A DNA stretch of 64,000 nt, taken from Zasmidium citrigriseum (Eukaryota; Ascomycota; Dothideomycetes; Mycosphaerellales; Mycosphaerellaceae). The DNA lies in the NCBI GenBank assembly GCA_002786025.1, contig NHNW01000006.1, positions 868,001 to 932,000 of the forward strand, given 5' to 3'. Position numbers and translations under genes: made by a program. Below are positions 44,105 through 55,467 of this stretch, piece by piece; position 1 is the stretch's first letter; each line of letters opens with the position of its first letter. Under the pieces are notes generated by a model. It had not been told where the DNA came from. It made no database searches and saw nothing but the letters and a program-made list of their open reading frames with translations.

Positions 44105-45087
44105 CTATTTCTCTTCTTGAATCAGGTTTTGCAGCCACTCAACGCGAGTGGTGTTGGCGCTGCAGTAGTTGCACCACCGGCTTTGACCAGTATTGCCAAC
44201 GATCGTCTCGAAGAGGACTGGTCTCCTGCATTGAGAGTTGGGGCAACGATACCATGACATTCCATATTGCGACCGCACCTGAGGCACGTTGTCCCGGATC
44301 ATCTCCTGCGAGAGCTCCGCCGCAAACTTTGGGACGCTCTCGGCGACCTTGCGAAACTCGTCGTATTTGCCGCTAAAGAGGGGGTTCGCATTCTTGGCCG
44401 CGACCTTCACAACGCACTTCTTCATCTCATCTTTACCATTCTCAGCTCCTGTGTACAGCTCCTCGATGGCTTGAGCGAAGCCGTCTGTGTTCCAAGCTTT
44501 TGCGGCAACGGTGCAGAACTTCTCGTTGGCGAGCTGGCCAAGGTTCGGAATGTCGTACTAGAACCAAGCTTCGTCAGTGCTCGAGAACAGTATGATGCAT
44601 TTTGGAGGCTGATCATACCTTGTCGGAGATGGTATGAACAAGCACATGAAGAACTAGAGCGCTATGAGTGGTCTCGTTGCCGTGCTTGGGCGGCTCGAGG
44701 TAGTCGCCCCTGTAGAGGAATCGCAGCATCTCCGTGACGACGATGGGATCGTCATCCTCGAGACGAATAGTCCCAGTCTTAGACTCCTGTGACTGGTCAA
44801 CTATCGTCGAGGTAGTGCTTTCGGAAAGTGCTTACCATGAACTCGCCCGTGACAGCTTTGCGAAAGAACGGGCATTGAGGGCAGACAACAAGTTGGTGCA
44901 CACGCCACATGCGATCACCACAGTGGACCTGCAGGTCAGAGAACTCAGAATGATCGAAGTACCTGCCCTTCGTTAGTTGGAGGCATGAAGGTCATGAACG
45001 TGTTGGGCGGTCTCCTCACGCTTCGATGCATTCGGCTACTCCCAAGCGCCGACCCGAGGCGGTCGAGGTATTGTCGCTGTCCGCCAT
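44105..45087 (-). CDS. BTB-zinc-ribbon protein, array copy 5
   Basis: The exons are 45087-45020, 44962-44836, 44786-44619 and 44557-44105, giving 271 residues. Exon 2 is again 127 nt. The BTB core shows EFSDLQVHCGDRMWRVHQLV, FFRKAVTGEFM and MLRFLYRGDY; here the ACS of the other copies is AVT. The helical region includes YDIPNLGQLANEKF. The Cys4 motif lies at residues 226-253 (C-x4-C-x18-C-x2-C). It is the 5'-most gene of the array and lies 340 bp from the 3' end of the GH55 gene. Confidence 0.88.
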
Positions 45088-45427
45088 AATGTTGAAGTAT
45101 AGTGTGGTCTGATGCAGTCGCACTGTACAAGTAAGTGCAAAGGAAGGCGCCAAGATTTGATGGTGCGGCTTGCGACCGGCGCACGGACCACGCGCTAGCC
45201 AGAATCGTCCAGATTCACATGTGAATTCACTCCGCCGCAATCTCCAGATCATTGCAGCATACTCAAGCAGCTCATGGCAGCATCGGTGGCTCAGACATTG
45301 CACATGTTCTCGAGAAGGCCAAGGATCTAGTAAAGTGCAGCGTCCTCGAAAGTGCCCATAAAATCCGTCATCTCAAAATTCAATTTGTAAATATCCACAT
45401 AGAAACTTTCCTCCTCCCTCCTCTCCC

Positions 45428-48127
45428 TCAACTAGTCTTCCTGAACAGTGCGATGGTTTGGACGAATCCATCTTGGTTATCCTGCCACTTCGCCACATCC
45501 GTCCCATCAACGGTAATCGGCCAATGCGTCCCCACAGTATTCAAATTATACACACTAACCGCACTGCTCCCCTCCACACTGAAGATCCTACTCTGACACC
45601 GGACGCCATTCCCTTGGTCCGAGCAGGATGTCGAGTAGTTGTTGAAGAAGGAGTAGAGGCCGGCGCCGTAGGTGTAGATGCTAGAGGAGTTGAAGATGCG
45701 GAGACCCCAGCCGTCGGCGGCGGGGATTACGGTGTTGTTGTCGGTTACGGTTGGGGGTGTCCAGGTTGGGTCGTAGATGGCGGAGTTTACGGGGAAGGGG
45801 ATTTTGGCGTTGGGGTTGGGTTGGTAGTAGGCTGTTTCGGTTTGGATCTGGGAGGGGGGTTAATTGTGATGTGAGTTGAAGGAGTGGAGGGGGGCTTACC
45901 TGTCCCTGGAATACGTTCTTCGCCAGTGCGAACTGATATTCATAGCGGACATGATGCTCGACACTGGTTCCAACAAGCCAGATGGGACCATTGGCACTCT
46001 CATCGAGGAGACCTCGGCCGGCGTAGATGGTAATCTGAGTCAAGTTGGGATCCTCGACATCGTGGTCGGCAACCCACAGCCAGACATTCTCGAGATACAG
46101 ACCAGCGGCCGACTTAGTGATGTGCATCGTCATGTAGCCTGAGATGCAGTTCTGGTTCAAGTTGGACGAAGTGACAGTCGTGCTAGGCGTCTTGGGGCAG
46201 TTGGCGTTCTGCAAGTTCGAGCCAGCAAATCCTCCGATACGAGCATGGACATCCCAGAGTCCACTTGGAGTACCTGCTGGGGAGACCAAGTTGTACTCGA
46301 AGAGGACGGCGCCTTTCTGCTGGCCTCTTGTGCTGACGATCATGTCTGACCATTCGATGCTGCCAGCCTCTCCAGACTTGCCGATCTGGACCACTGGCTT
46401 GGGGTTCGACATGTCATTGAAGTAAGAGCCGGAAGACAAGATGACAGAGAAGGCCTCTCCGACGATCTTGGAGCCTGCTGGGATGTAGATCGTGTTGGTG
46501 ACGAGGTAGTCTCCGTGGTCGACAAAGAGCACCTTGCCTTGAGACTTGGCCTGGTTGATGGCACTCTGCAGAGCGCTGGTGTCGTCCGTCTTGCCGTCTC
46601 CCTTCGCACCCAGTGTACGTGCGCTGAGGAAGGAGGACAGTGGGAGCGTCTGATATTGTGGCTTAGAGCGCTGATAGTATTTGCCATCGCTCTGGAGCAG
46701 GCTCGATGGTCGGGGGTTTGCATTGATGGTGGTTGCGAATTCGTTTGGTCCGTTTGGTATGTAGCGATGTCCCTGGCCTGTTTCCAATCAGTCACGCTCA
46801 TCAAAACATTACTCATCCCACTCACCCCAAGCAGAAATCGACGAGACCCCTTGAAGAAGAGGTCCATTCGCACCCTGAACAGCCACCGGAACATTCGACA
46901 ACTTGATGTTCTCCAAAATCAAGCTACCAGCAGTATCCGGCTGAGAATTCGAGTCCCGAACAGTCTTAATACCAGTAGGCGTGTTGGAAATCGACGAATC
47001 GAACATGACAATTGATCCAACACTCTGCGCCGAAGCTCCGCCCGCCGTCATGTCTATACCGACAGTGCAGTTATTAATGTTGATGTTTTGGTAGGTCCAG
47101 CCCCAATCCCAGAGCTGGTTGATTGCGGTCTTGCAGCCGTTGAAGGTCAAGTTACGCATCGTGAACTGCTGGTTGCCGACGTTGAGGCCGATGTTGCCTC
47201 CGGTGAAGACGAGATCGTTCATGAAACCTCCTGAGCCGGATTCGATGAAGATACCGACATGCTGGGTGTTGGCGGCACTGCTCATCTTGAAGACGATATT
47301 CTGCAAGCTGGTTGCCTGTCCTGTGGGCCAGTGGACACCGCTGATGGAGCTGGAGACTGGGACCAGACTCGTGTCGATGATTAAGTTCCTGATCTGTCTC
47401 CAGAAGACGTTGGTGGCTCTGTGAGAACGTTAGCAACGCAAGTCCACCAGTGTTCTATCGTTTTACATACCCTCCAAGCTGAAGATTTCCATCTGAGCCA
47501 TACGGATCTCCATCAATGACACCAATAGTTCCAGCAGCATTGGCAAAACCAGGAGCAGCACGGATAGTAGGCATGCACTTCGGGTTACCGATAATCTGAG
47601 TGTAGTAGTAAGACACAATGCTGGAGCTGACCAGGTACGTTCCAGCTGGGAAGTAGATGACTGCGGGAGTAGTGGTTGTCGATTTGCAGGTTCCTGGCGC
47701 ACATCTTCCACCGCTCGAAATGGCACTGTTGATGGCAGCAGTGTCATCGGTAACACCATCTCCCTTAGCACCGAAGTCCTTGACGTTGCGGAAGACCTGG
47801 TAAGATCCTGGGTTGGAGTTGAAAGCTGCATAGCCCTGGTGCTTGATGCTTTCCATCCAGTAGCTGCAATCGACAGCCGCTGCCACGTTCACTTTGGTCG
47901 TGGGTTTAGGCTTCACACTCGCAGTCTCCGCCGGACCGTTGTAATCAACATATCTAAAATGGTAAGTTCAGACTTCGTCGATCTAGGGCAACTTTGCGTG
48001 TAACTCACTCGGAGAATTCGTTCAGCACTTGCTGCTGATACTGCTGCACCTCTTGAGGGACAAAGATCTGTCCATAGGTCGTGCCAATGGCACAGGCCAA
48101 GGACGATGCATAGAGAAGGAACTGCAT
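45428..48127 (-). CDS. Secreted GH55 exo-beta-1,3-glucanase
   Basis: The five exons are 48127-48009, 47953-47471, 47418-46826, 46777-45900 and 45847-45428 (830 residues). It is a glycoside hydrolase that cuts beta-1,3-glucan (laminarin, callose, fungal wall glucan). A signal peptide (MQFLLYASSLACAIGTTYG) leads into two tandem pectate-lyase-like beta-helix domains. Each opens with the same motif: DFGAKGDGVTDDTAAI near residue 95 and LGAKGDGKTDDTSALQ near residue 455. Later landmarks are GVHWPTGQATSLQNI and LYLENVWLWVADHDVEDPN. The C-terminal exon is Asn/Thr-rich with two Cys. The two-domain layout and length fit GH55. A role in wall remodelling or mycoparasitism is inference. Confidence 0.93.
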
Positions 48128-49305
48128 GATGGAACGAGGGAGCAAAGAGCAACACCTACTGTTGTCCAGCAAGCAGTACTGGGAGCAAGACCTATTTTAC
48201 ATGGGAGAAAGTCCCGAGGCCTTATACCTCCAGAGCCGATGGTTGCTGCCATCAGTCATGTGGGATGCGCAGATCATGGCGTTAGTGCCAAAGTCTTTGA
48301 AGCCTTGTGGATGCACATTTTCAATAGCTAAGGCAAGAGTAGGCTTGTTGTCGTCGTAGGATTGGTTCGGAGGCGTTTAAGATGAGAACCGGTGGAAATG
48401 AGACGTTCATCCCAGCTGTGCCACGGGACCCTTCCAGAGCGCGTGGAGCCGTGATTTTCAAGGGCGGGGTGTCTACCTTCTCCATAGAGCTAGCTGGCTA
48501 CTGCTTGGAGTAATCAAGCCGTCTAATGTAGGTGTGGCTGGCTGCAACTCCTATGCACGCGGACGGCAGCTGGCGCTGAGGAATTCTTCACTACTTCTTC
48601 TGTACACTTGCTTCTTGTGTATGGATCGTGTGGCGATTGGTCCGGAGCTTTGAGCACAATACAAAGATCCTGGAGATCGATCAGCGGTATGGCTGAGACG
48701 GTCCGCACGCGTGAACGCCGTGTACAAAGTACATTGCATGTCATGTTTGGTTCAGCAAGAGGCATGACCAGACTGCGTGCTCGAGATTGTACGTATTTCT
48801 CTCGGCTCGCTTCCGATCCCAGTGGATGATGCCAAAGGCCTGGACAAAGCAGTTCGTCTTCGCCGTTGGCACGCTCAACGGCTCCTCCCAGTGGTGCCTC
48901 ATGGTGCCCTAGGAGATGTATAATATCCAGGGCATTCTCCGAAGTGTTGCTGTCGTGACCTTCCAGGACCGTTCTTTGGTGCCCTTGGAAAAATGTGAAA
49001 CACCCACGCTTCGAGCGATCATCGAAGGCTCGTGGCGTCGAAAGGGGGCTTGGCCGCGTGGCACCGCTCTCGCCGTAAAGCGCACCGTATCCAGGTTCTT
49101 GAACGACATCTGAGCTCCTGGGAACATGTTCGAGTCATTCGATGAGATGAAAGTTGTTGAGATGAAGTCAGAAAAGACTTTGCCGGGAAAGAGGTGATGC
49201 CAAGATTTCGTGTGACATTCGTGTGGCGTCTTGCGCGTCTCTCACGCGATCTATTTCGAAGCAGCGCTGGAGAAAACGGATTTTTTTGGTTCCAATTGCA
49301 GGTTC
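48128..49305. other. 1.2-kb upstream region of the GH55 gene
   Basis: Only short frames on both strands, without a domain or signal peptide. It probably holds the GH55 promoter and the 3' flank of the esterase gene. Confidence 0.5.
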
Positions 49306-50076
49306 TCAGAGCGAAGCATAGGAACTCCAAGCCTTCTCGTCAGCCCACGACGGCAGAACAAACCCCAACTTATCCGGCATCTGATCCGGCCACACTCTTG
49401 CGATCAACGCCATCAACTCCTCATACCACATCTTGTACCCCTCTGGGCTCAGGTGTAGGCCATCCCTCACAAAGCTCCGCAGCGTCTCGTTCAAAGGAGC
49501 ATCGATGGACCCAACGGGCTCGGCTTCATCACCTTTCCCACCGGCTTTGTGGACCATAGAAGCCCAAAGATCGAGGACCGGCAGATCGAGCTCTTTGCCC
49601 AAATCCCGCACCGCCTGAGCGTACTTCGCATAATCAACCGCCTTCCGAACAGGTACGTCCTGCACAAAGTCATTCTCTCTGCATCTGCGCTCATCAATCG
49701 GTGGAGGAGTGATCAGGATACGCCGTACTCCCGTGTGCTCCAAAATTCTCGGATGCGTAACCAACTTCCTCAAATTCTCCCTATACTCCTCCAGCGGGAC
49801 ATGCTGCTGCGGAACATCAGGAGGCGTATTCGGCAGTCGAGCATCATTCGAGCCATAGAGAAAGGTAACAAAGCGAAGCTTCGCGTCATCAGGAGACGGG
49901 ATGATTTGAGGTAGGACTTTGAGGGCCATTCGGGTGTTGTAGCCGCTGAGGCCGCGATTGACGACGTCGAGGCGCCGGATGTAGGCATCTGTTAGGGCGG
50001 CGCCGAATCCGAAGCCGCGGTCCTGGCAGAAGGACTGTTGGGTTATGCTGTCGCCGAGGAGGAGGAATTGGTCCAT
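49306..50076 (-). CDS. SGNH-hydrolase, Iah1-type ester hydrolase
   Basis: This is a single exon of 256 residues, a GDSL/SGNH-family esterase close to yeast isoamyl-acetate hydrolase Iah1. All four blocks are visible: block I FLLGDSITQQSF (catalytic Ser), block II Gly in NRGLSGYNTR, block III TFLYGSNDAR (Asn), and block V SFVRDGLHLSPEGY (Asp and His). There is no signal peptide, so it is probably cytosolic. The natural substrate in filamentous fungi is not established; short acetate esters are the known yeast substrates. Confidence 0.92.
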   Translation of the reverse strand: MDQFLLLGDSITQQSFCQDRGFGFGAALTDAYIRRLDVVNRGLSGYNTRMALKVLPQIIPSPDDAKLRFVTFLYGSNDARLPNTPPDVPQQHVPLEEYRENLRKLVTHPRILEHTGVRRILITPPPIDERRCRENDFVQDVPVRKAVDYAKYAQAVRDLGKELDLPVLDLWASMVHKAGGKGDEAEPVGSIDAPLNETLRSFVRDGLHLSPEGYKMWYEELMALIARVWPDQMPDKLGFVLPSWADEKAWSSYASL

Positions 50077-50546
50077 TTTGAGAGGGAGGTGTCAGGTGGG
50101 TTGAAGAGATCCAGGAGAGGTGGATGGCGAAGTCGCAGAGGCACTCTTTTTGGCAGCAAACAAGTCCTTCCGTCTCGGATCCGCAATGTGGTAGTACGAC
50201 TTTGAGACTGGCAATCAGTAGCTTGGTGGCTAGATGTCAATGTTGAGTATGGAGAGCAGAGGATGAAGAGATATGAGCATGCCTACGCTGCGAAGACGAC
50301 TCGCTCTGTAGTGAGAGCTTGCACGGAGACGGCCTGATATCGTTCTCCGATTCCTCGAGCACTCGATAAGGCGAAGAAAATCGTCAAAGCGTCATATTTC
50401 CCGATTCGATGAAGTGTTGTTTGTGATGAAGCAGACGAGAAACGTACGATGCTGACAACCATGTCCACCACATATCGCTGACGTAAGCCATAATCTCATG
50501 AGACTCTATCGACATCAATCTATCATCACAACCTTCATCCTCTCCA
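50077..50546. other. Intergenic, nothing recognised
   Basis: This is the promoter side of the esterase gene and the 3' flank of the amine oxidase gene. No frame is supported. Confidence 0.5.
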
Positions 50547-52693
50547 TTACATGCTAATCCACCTCGCCATCCAAAAATCCACAATCTCCTTCGCCTCATC
50601 CACCAACCCCATATCCAAAAGCAACTGACTCGTCCCCCTAACCGCACTCTCCAGCGCACTCCAAATCCAAGCATGCGTATAACTCGTATGCTCCCCAACA
50701 AAAACCGTATGCTTCTCCGTATGGAAGTAAGCCGGCAAGTAAAGTTCCTGCTGTCCAACAAGAGGCCCACACCAAGCACCCGCGTGATACTCATCAAACT
50801 CCCAGCAGTGGCGATCATAAGAACCTGTGAACTGCTCCGCGGCGATGTCCCCGTGGATCTCGACCATAGCGCGCTGGACGTAGGCGACGTGTTCCTCATC
50901 GGTCATGGAGCCGACGGAGCGGGCGCCGGTCGTGGAGATGTAGGAGCCGAGGATAACGCCTGGGCCGGTGGAGTTGATTTTGTAGGACGGGTAGCAGATG
51001 GATCCGATCTGGGGGATGTCTGTTGAGCCGCAGCCGCCGATGATGGGCTCGGGAAGGTGTTCCCAGAAACGGGTCTTGTAGTGGAGTGCGACTTTGCAGG
51101 ATTGGTCGTAGTTCAGGCGTTGGATTGCTCGGCTGAGGAGGTTGGTGTATTCTGGGAGGCGCCAGAGGCGGACTTTGCTGAAGGGGACGGCGACGACGAC
51201 GTAGTCGAATTCCATGGTTTCGGGTTCCATGGAGAAGAGGTCGTTGTTGCGGTATTGGAGTGTCATTTTCTCGGTTTGGTTGTCCCAGCTCATGCCTTGG
51301 ATGGCGGTTTGGAACATTGTTCGGTTCAGCACTTGAGGACCGAATGCTCGTGGCAATTGTGTTAGACCTTTGTCGATAGTGCGCCATTCCTAAAAGCAAA
51401 GGTCAGGAGGTCAAGAGATGTCTTTGACTTTTTGCGTGATAGCTTCTGCCCTTGAGGGTACTTACAGTGGCGCCAAAATAGACGCTGTCGTACTCCCACG
51501 ACGGCGAATTATCCAGCGTCGAGTCAACCTCATCAGTAATATTATTCGACATCCCCAACGCATACTTCAAATACCCAGCCTCGCTGAAATGGAAATACCC
51601 ATTATCCACAGCCCACCTATGAGCCGTATAGACATTGGTAGCAATCTCCCGTAGCTTCTCACGGTCCATGTCAAGCCAGTCCTCGTATTTTTCGCTCGCA
51701 AGAGCAACTGCCGTAGCATTGGAGTAGGTCGCGTTACTAGTTGGAGTGCTGGACGGATCATTGACAGCAGACTGAATCCACTTGATGAAGTCGACTTGGT
51801 AGTCAGAGCCATTGCCGTTCTGCTGGTTAAGCACGTCGGCGAGCTGAAACACCATCCGGTGGTCCATGATCTGGATCGTCTCGGCGGGATCGTCGTAGGT
51901 GATGCTGACTGGGAATCTCATGGGTCCCATCTCCTGGTATTGGTACTGGTCTGGGGTGGTTCCGTTGAGGTAGGCTGTGTGGACACGTCCTCCTATGCGG
52001 CTGGATGCTTCGATGATCTTCCAGTCATGGAAGCCGACGCTGTCGAGGAGATGGGCGGTCATGAGTCCAGACATGCCGCCTCCGACGATGCCGATGGTCT
52101 TGGATTTAGCGGCTGCCACGAAGACGTCGTCGGGCTCCTTCTCTGTGAGGTATGCGACGCCATCGAACCAAGGTCCTTCGGCGTCCATGATGTCTGCGGC
52201 CTGTTTGTAACGATCAGCGCGAGATCTCAGCCAACGAAGTGTATAACGCAAGACTTACTGCTTCCCATCGTTTCCTCTTCCGTTCAGCAACAGCCACTGG
52301 CGCCGATCTACCCACAAGCACACCCTGAGAGAAAGCATGCAGGCACCCACCAGACGTAATATCCGCAGGGGGCAGCCAGACAAACTTTCCAGGTCGTCGG
52401 GACTCATGGGCCTCATGCCGCTTAGCAAGGGGATGCGAGCCAACATGCGTCCGTCCCAGGGTATGGTGGCAGTCCTCTTTCGATTCGACCTCGCAGTCGC
52501 CATAGTGGAGACTCAGCTCGCCATCGAGGGGTGCATTATAGGTGATGTGCACATTGTGCATACCCCCAGCTTCGGCAACAATCCCATCTTGAAACGTGAT
52601 AGTGGAGGCCCTTGGAACGACATTAGCGGCCGTCACGCCACGTGAAATCGAAGCAGCTAGCCCTGCAGCAGAAACGAGAGATGTGCGAACCAT
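50547..52693 (-). CDS. Secreted L-amino-acid oxidase / flavin amine oxidase
   Basis: The exons are 52693-52259, 52200-51466 and 51389-50547 (670 residues), with introns in phase 0. It oxidatively deaminates L-amino acids with FAD, giving 2-oxo acids, ammonia and hydrogen peroxide. The start at 52693 gives a hydrophobic leader (MVRTSLVSAAGLAASISRGV) consistent with secretion. An N-terminal region with HNVHITYNAPLDGELSLHYG precedes the FAD-binding GIVGGGMSGLMTAHLLDSVG and IEASSRIGGRVHT. The C-terminal FAD motif is VFVGEHTSYTHAWIWSALES. This is the fungal LAAO layout. The neighbouring esterase and Sds22 genes suggest no metabolic cluster. Confidence 0.9.
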
Positions 52694-53534
52694 GTCGGCA
52701 AAGCAAAAGAAGCGAGCAGCAGACCGTAACGTATTCGTCAAAGCTGAAATGCGAGAGAGCCTACCTACCCCTTCATATACTGCCGTTGAACTTGGTGGTC
52801 CCGGCCTCCGGCCAGCCAAGTTACGCCCTAGGCGTGCGGTGCCTACAATTTTCTTCTCCGTCGTCGTATCCGAGTGTTGCGGTCCGTCGCCTGTGGATAG
52901 GTGCGGTCTGCATGTCTCGTTCGTCCATATCCCAATCTAGAAGGTAGCGGATCTTCACCAGCTGCCAAGACGAACCAAAGCCCACAAGATGCACTCTTAT
53001 CAGTGACAAGCGCTCGGCCTGCTTTCGCCTATCTTCAGCGTCCATACTTCTTTGGGGATGATTGGGAACTTCAACAAGAGTCAAAGGGCGCATTCGCCTT
53101 TCGATACCGTTCGTGGGTCGGTGAAGTAAAAAGTTTCTCTAATACAGCCGCACGAGGCTTGTGGATCACCAGGTCGATAGATAATGAGGCTTGCGGCACG
53201 CGCGGGCTGCATTCCCGAGTTTGATGTTGTGTATGCCGTGTAACGCCTGTTGCATCTGCTATCGTTGTTTGTCAGAGTGCGAGACCGAGTCAGCATGGAG
53301 GTACGAGTCCGGGAGCGAGATCGACCAGGATAGACGACAGTCCGTCGTCTGGGCGAAGAGAGTCGGTAGCTTGGAAGTTGGTACTTCTCATTTCTTCTAG
53401 CATTGCATTTATGTTGACGGGGGACCATAACGCTCGATCCATGTGCCTGCGAACTGCGCGAGGTCTTTTGCGAACGCCCAAACACCTTGCTGACCCTGAT
53501 GCGTGACCGAGACTGAGGGTGTCGTGAGAATTTA
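52694..53534. other. Intergenic between the amine oxidase and SDS22 genes
   Basis: The minus-strand frame at 53081-53596 overlaps the last SDS22 exon and is Arg/Ser-rich without a domain. Nothing else is recognised. Confidence 0.5.
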
Positions 53535-54718
53535 TCAGGTCGCTTTAACGTATGCTGGAAAATGGTCAGTAATATTACTCCTTCTGGAGAATGCAAAACT
53601 CACCAGCATCAATCTTCGTGATCTGAGGTAACGCCAAGCGAACCTTGTTACGGTAAAGGACAGGGCCTTGCCGTTGTACTGGGTTGCCCTCAAAGTATAC
53701 TTCTTCTAGTTTTTCTTTGTCTTCGAGGGCACGCTCTATCTCTTGGAAACTGTCGATTTCGCAGTTGGACGCCCACACATTCTCCAAGGCTTTCAGATCT
53801 TCCAAGCCAGCAAGAGACTTGACCGGATTGGTCTGGAAGTCCAGGATCTCGAGCTGGGTGTTGTTCTTGAGAGGTTCCAGGGATGTGATCTTATTGTCGC
53901 TGACGTACAGCTCCGTGATTTGAGGTATCGATTCGATCCCATCCAGCGACGTTAGTCGGTTCGCCTGGATGCTCAAAGTCCGCAGGCTACTCAAAGTATG
54001 GAGACCTTTCAACTCTGTGATCTTGTTCTGGCCAAGCCAGAGGTGCTCAAGTTTTACTAAGGTTTCGATTCCTTCAATCTCACGAATCCTGTTCGCACCC
54101 AGCTCCAGATATGTCAGCTCGGTCAACTCCTCCAGACCCTCGATCTTGGATATCCTGTTCTGCACGAAGAAGACATGATCCAGCTTTTTCAGAGTAGACA
54201 AGCGCTTGATGTGCTTGAGTTTGTTGTAGCTCAAGTCGAGAGTTCGAAGCTCAGTGAAGTCTTCCAACCCTTCGATGTGCTTGACGAGGTTGTCGTAGAG
54301 TTCTAGCTCTTCGAGTGTGGAAGTGCAGGTGTCTGGAAGATCGATGCGTTGGATTTGATTCTGGCGAAGGCATATGCGTTTCAGGCGTTTGAAGCGGTCG
54401 AGTCGTAGGGCAGGAATGGACGTGATCTTGGAATGAAGCAGTTCAATCTCCTGATGAAGCAGTTAGCAAGGAAGTCTGCGATTAATTAGCCATGAGCATT
54501 ACCTCCGTTTCTGGATCTTCGCCCTCCAACAAGTCCTCGTCGGCTTCTATTTGCTCGGGAGGAGGCGCGTCTTCATCTGAATATTCGGGATCGCTGAGAG
54601 CCTCTGGGTTGGCGAGAGTGGCCGTCTTGTTTACGCGAAGTTTGCCGTCCCAGCCAGACTTGCTGGTCGGTGTGGATGATGTGCCATTCGTATGGCCTGT
54701 TCCGTTGGGTTCGGCCAT
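53535..54718 (-). CDS. SDS22: Protein phosphatase 1 regulatory subunit Sds22
   Basis: The exons are 54718-54503, 54450-53604 and 53554-53535 (360 residues). The last exon has only 20 nt, and splicing it on gives the family ending KIDAAYVKAT. Without it the frame would read into GEFCILQKE, so the mini-exon is favoured. An acidic N-terminus of about 75 residues leads into about eleven 22-residue leucine-rich repeats (LRTLDLSYNKLKHIKRL, LTYLELGANRIREIEGI, LEHLWLGQNKITELKGL) and an LRR cap (VYFEGNPVQRQG). Sds22 binds PP1 catalytic subunit in the nucleus and is needed for mitotic exit and PP1 maturation. Confidence 0.95.
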
Positions 54719-55467
54719 GATGCTCGTGTGCGTGGTTGGATCGACGAGATGCAGAAGTTCAAAGACACATCCGCTTGCAACTTGGCGGCGTCAGTCTGTC
54801 GTGGGCGGCGTCAAAAGGCGGGGTGACGAGTCTAATCAAATTGCTGGTCAAAGCCCCGGTAAGGGGTAAACCAATTGTGCTTGCTTGAAGGAGTCATTGC
54901 TGAAACATCACTCTGCTGACCAATATATTTCTCACAACAACATCATCTTCATCGAGCAGCCATCGCAAGTGCTTTTCATGAGGGCACAGGATCAAGATTT
55001 CGCAGTCTCAAGAATTTGATGGCACACCTGCGAAGAAAAAGCGAACACTGGCTGTCGTTCGTCACCTTGACCACGCGGCCACGACTGACCAGGAAGGATG
55101 ACTTTCCTGACATGTATTGTTGACCTCCAACCAAGGCGTCTGGTATCTTGGATGGGCAAGCCCAACGAGATAGCCATGAGGTCTACGTCCCCTCCAGACA
55201 TTCTTCAGCTCTTGCTCCAAAACGTGGTACTGGTGATATCACCGCGTGAGGAGACAGCATACCTGGTCAGCAATATCCCAAGCAATCGCGAGCTTCCGAG
55301 CACCTTCTCAACTTCTCGACTCGATCGAACTGAACTAGAGGAAGGTAGGTATGAGTAGAGGGGCAAGTGCTATGATAACGACTCCGATCGGCCTCCCGTA
55401 TTGTCATTTCCTCCCGTTCATCTCAACAACTCCCCATCTCGCATGTCACACATCAATACTCTTCACC
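54719..55467. other. Divergent promoter interval SDS22 / MFS transporter
   Basis: Only short frames on both strands. It should contain the promoters of both flanking genes. Confidence 0.5.

Noticed and set aside
53081..53596. A 171-codon Arg/Ser-rich minus-strand frame
   Set aside because: It overlaps the last SDS22 exon and reads like antisense or intergenic composition.
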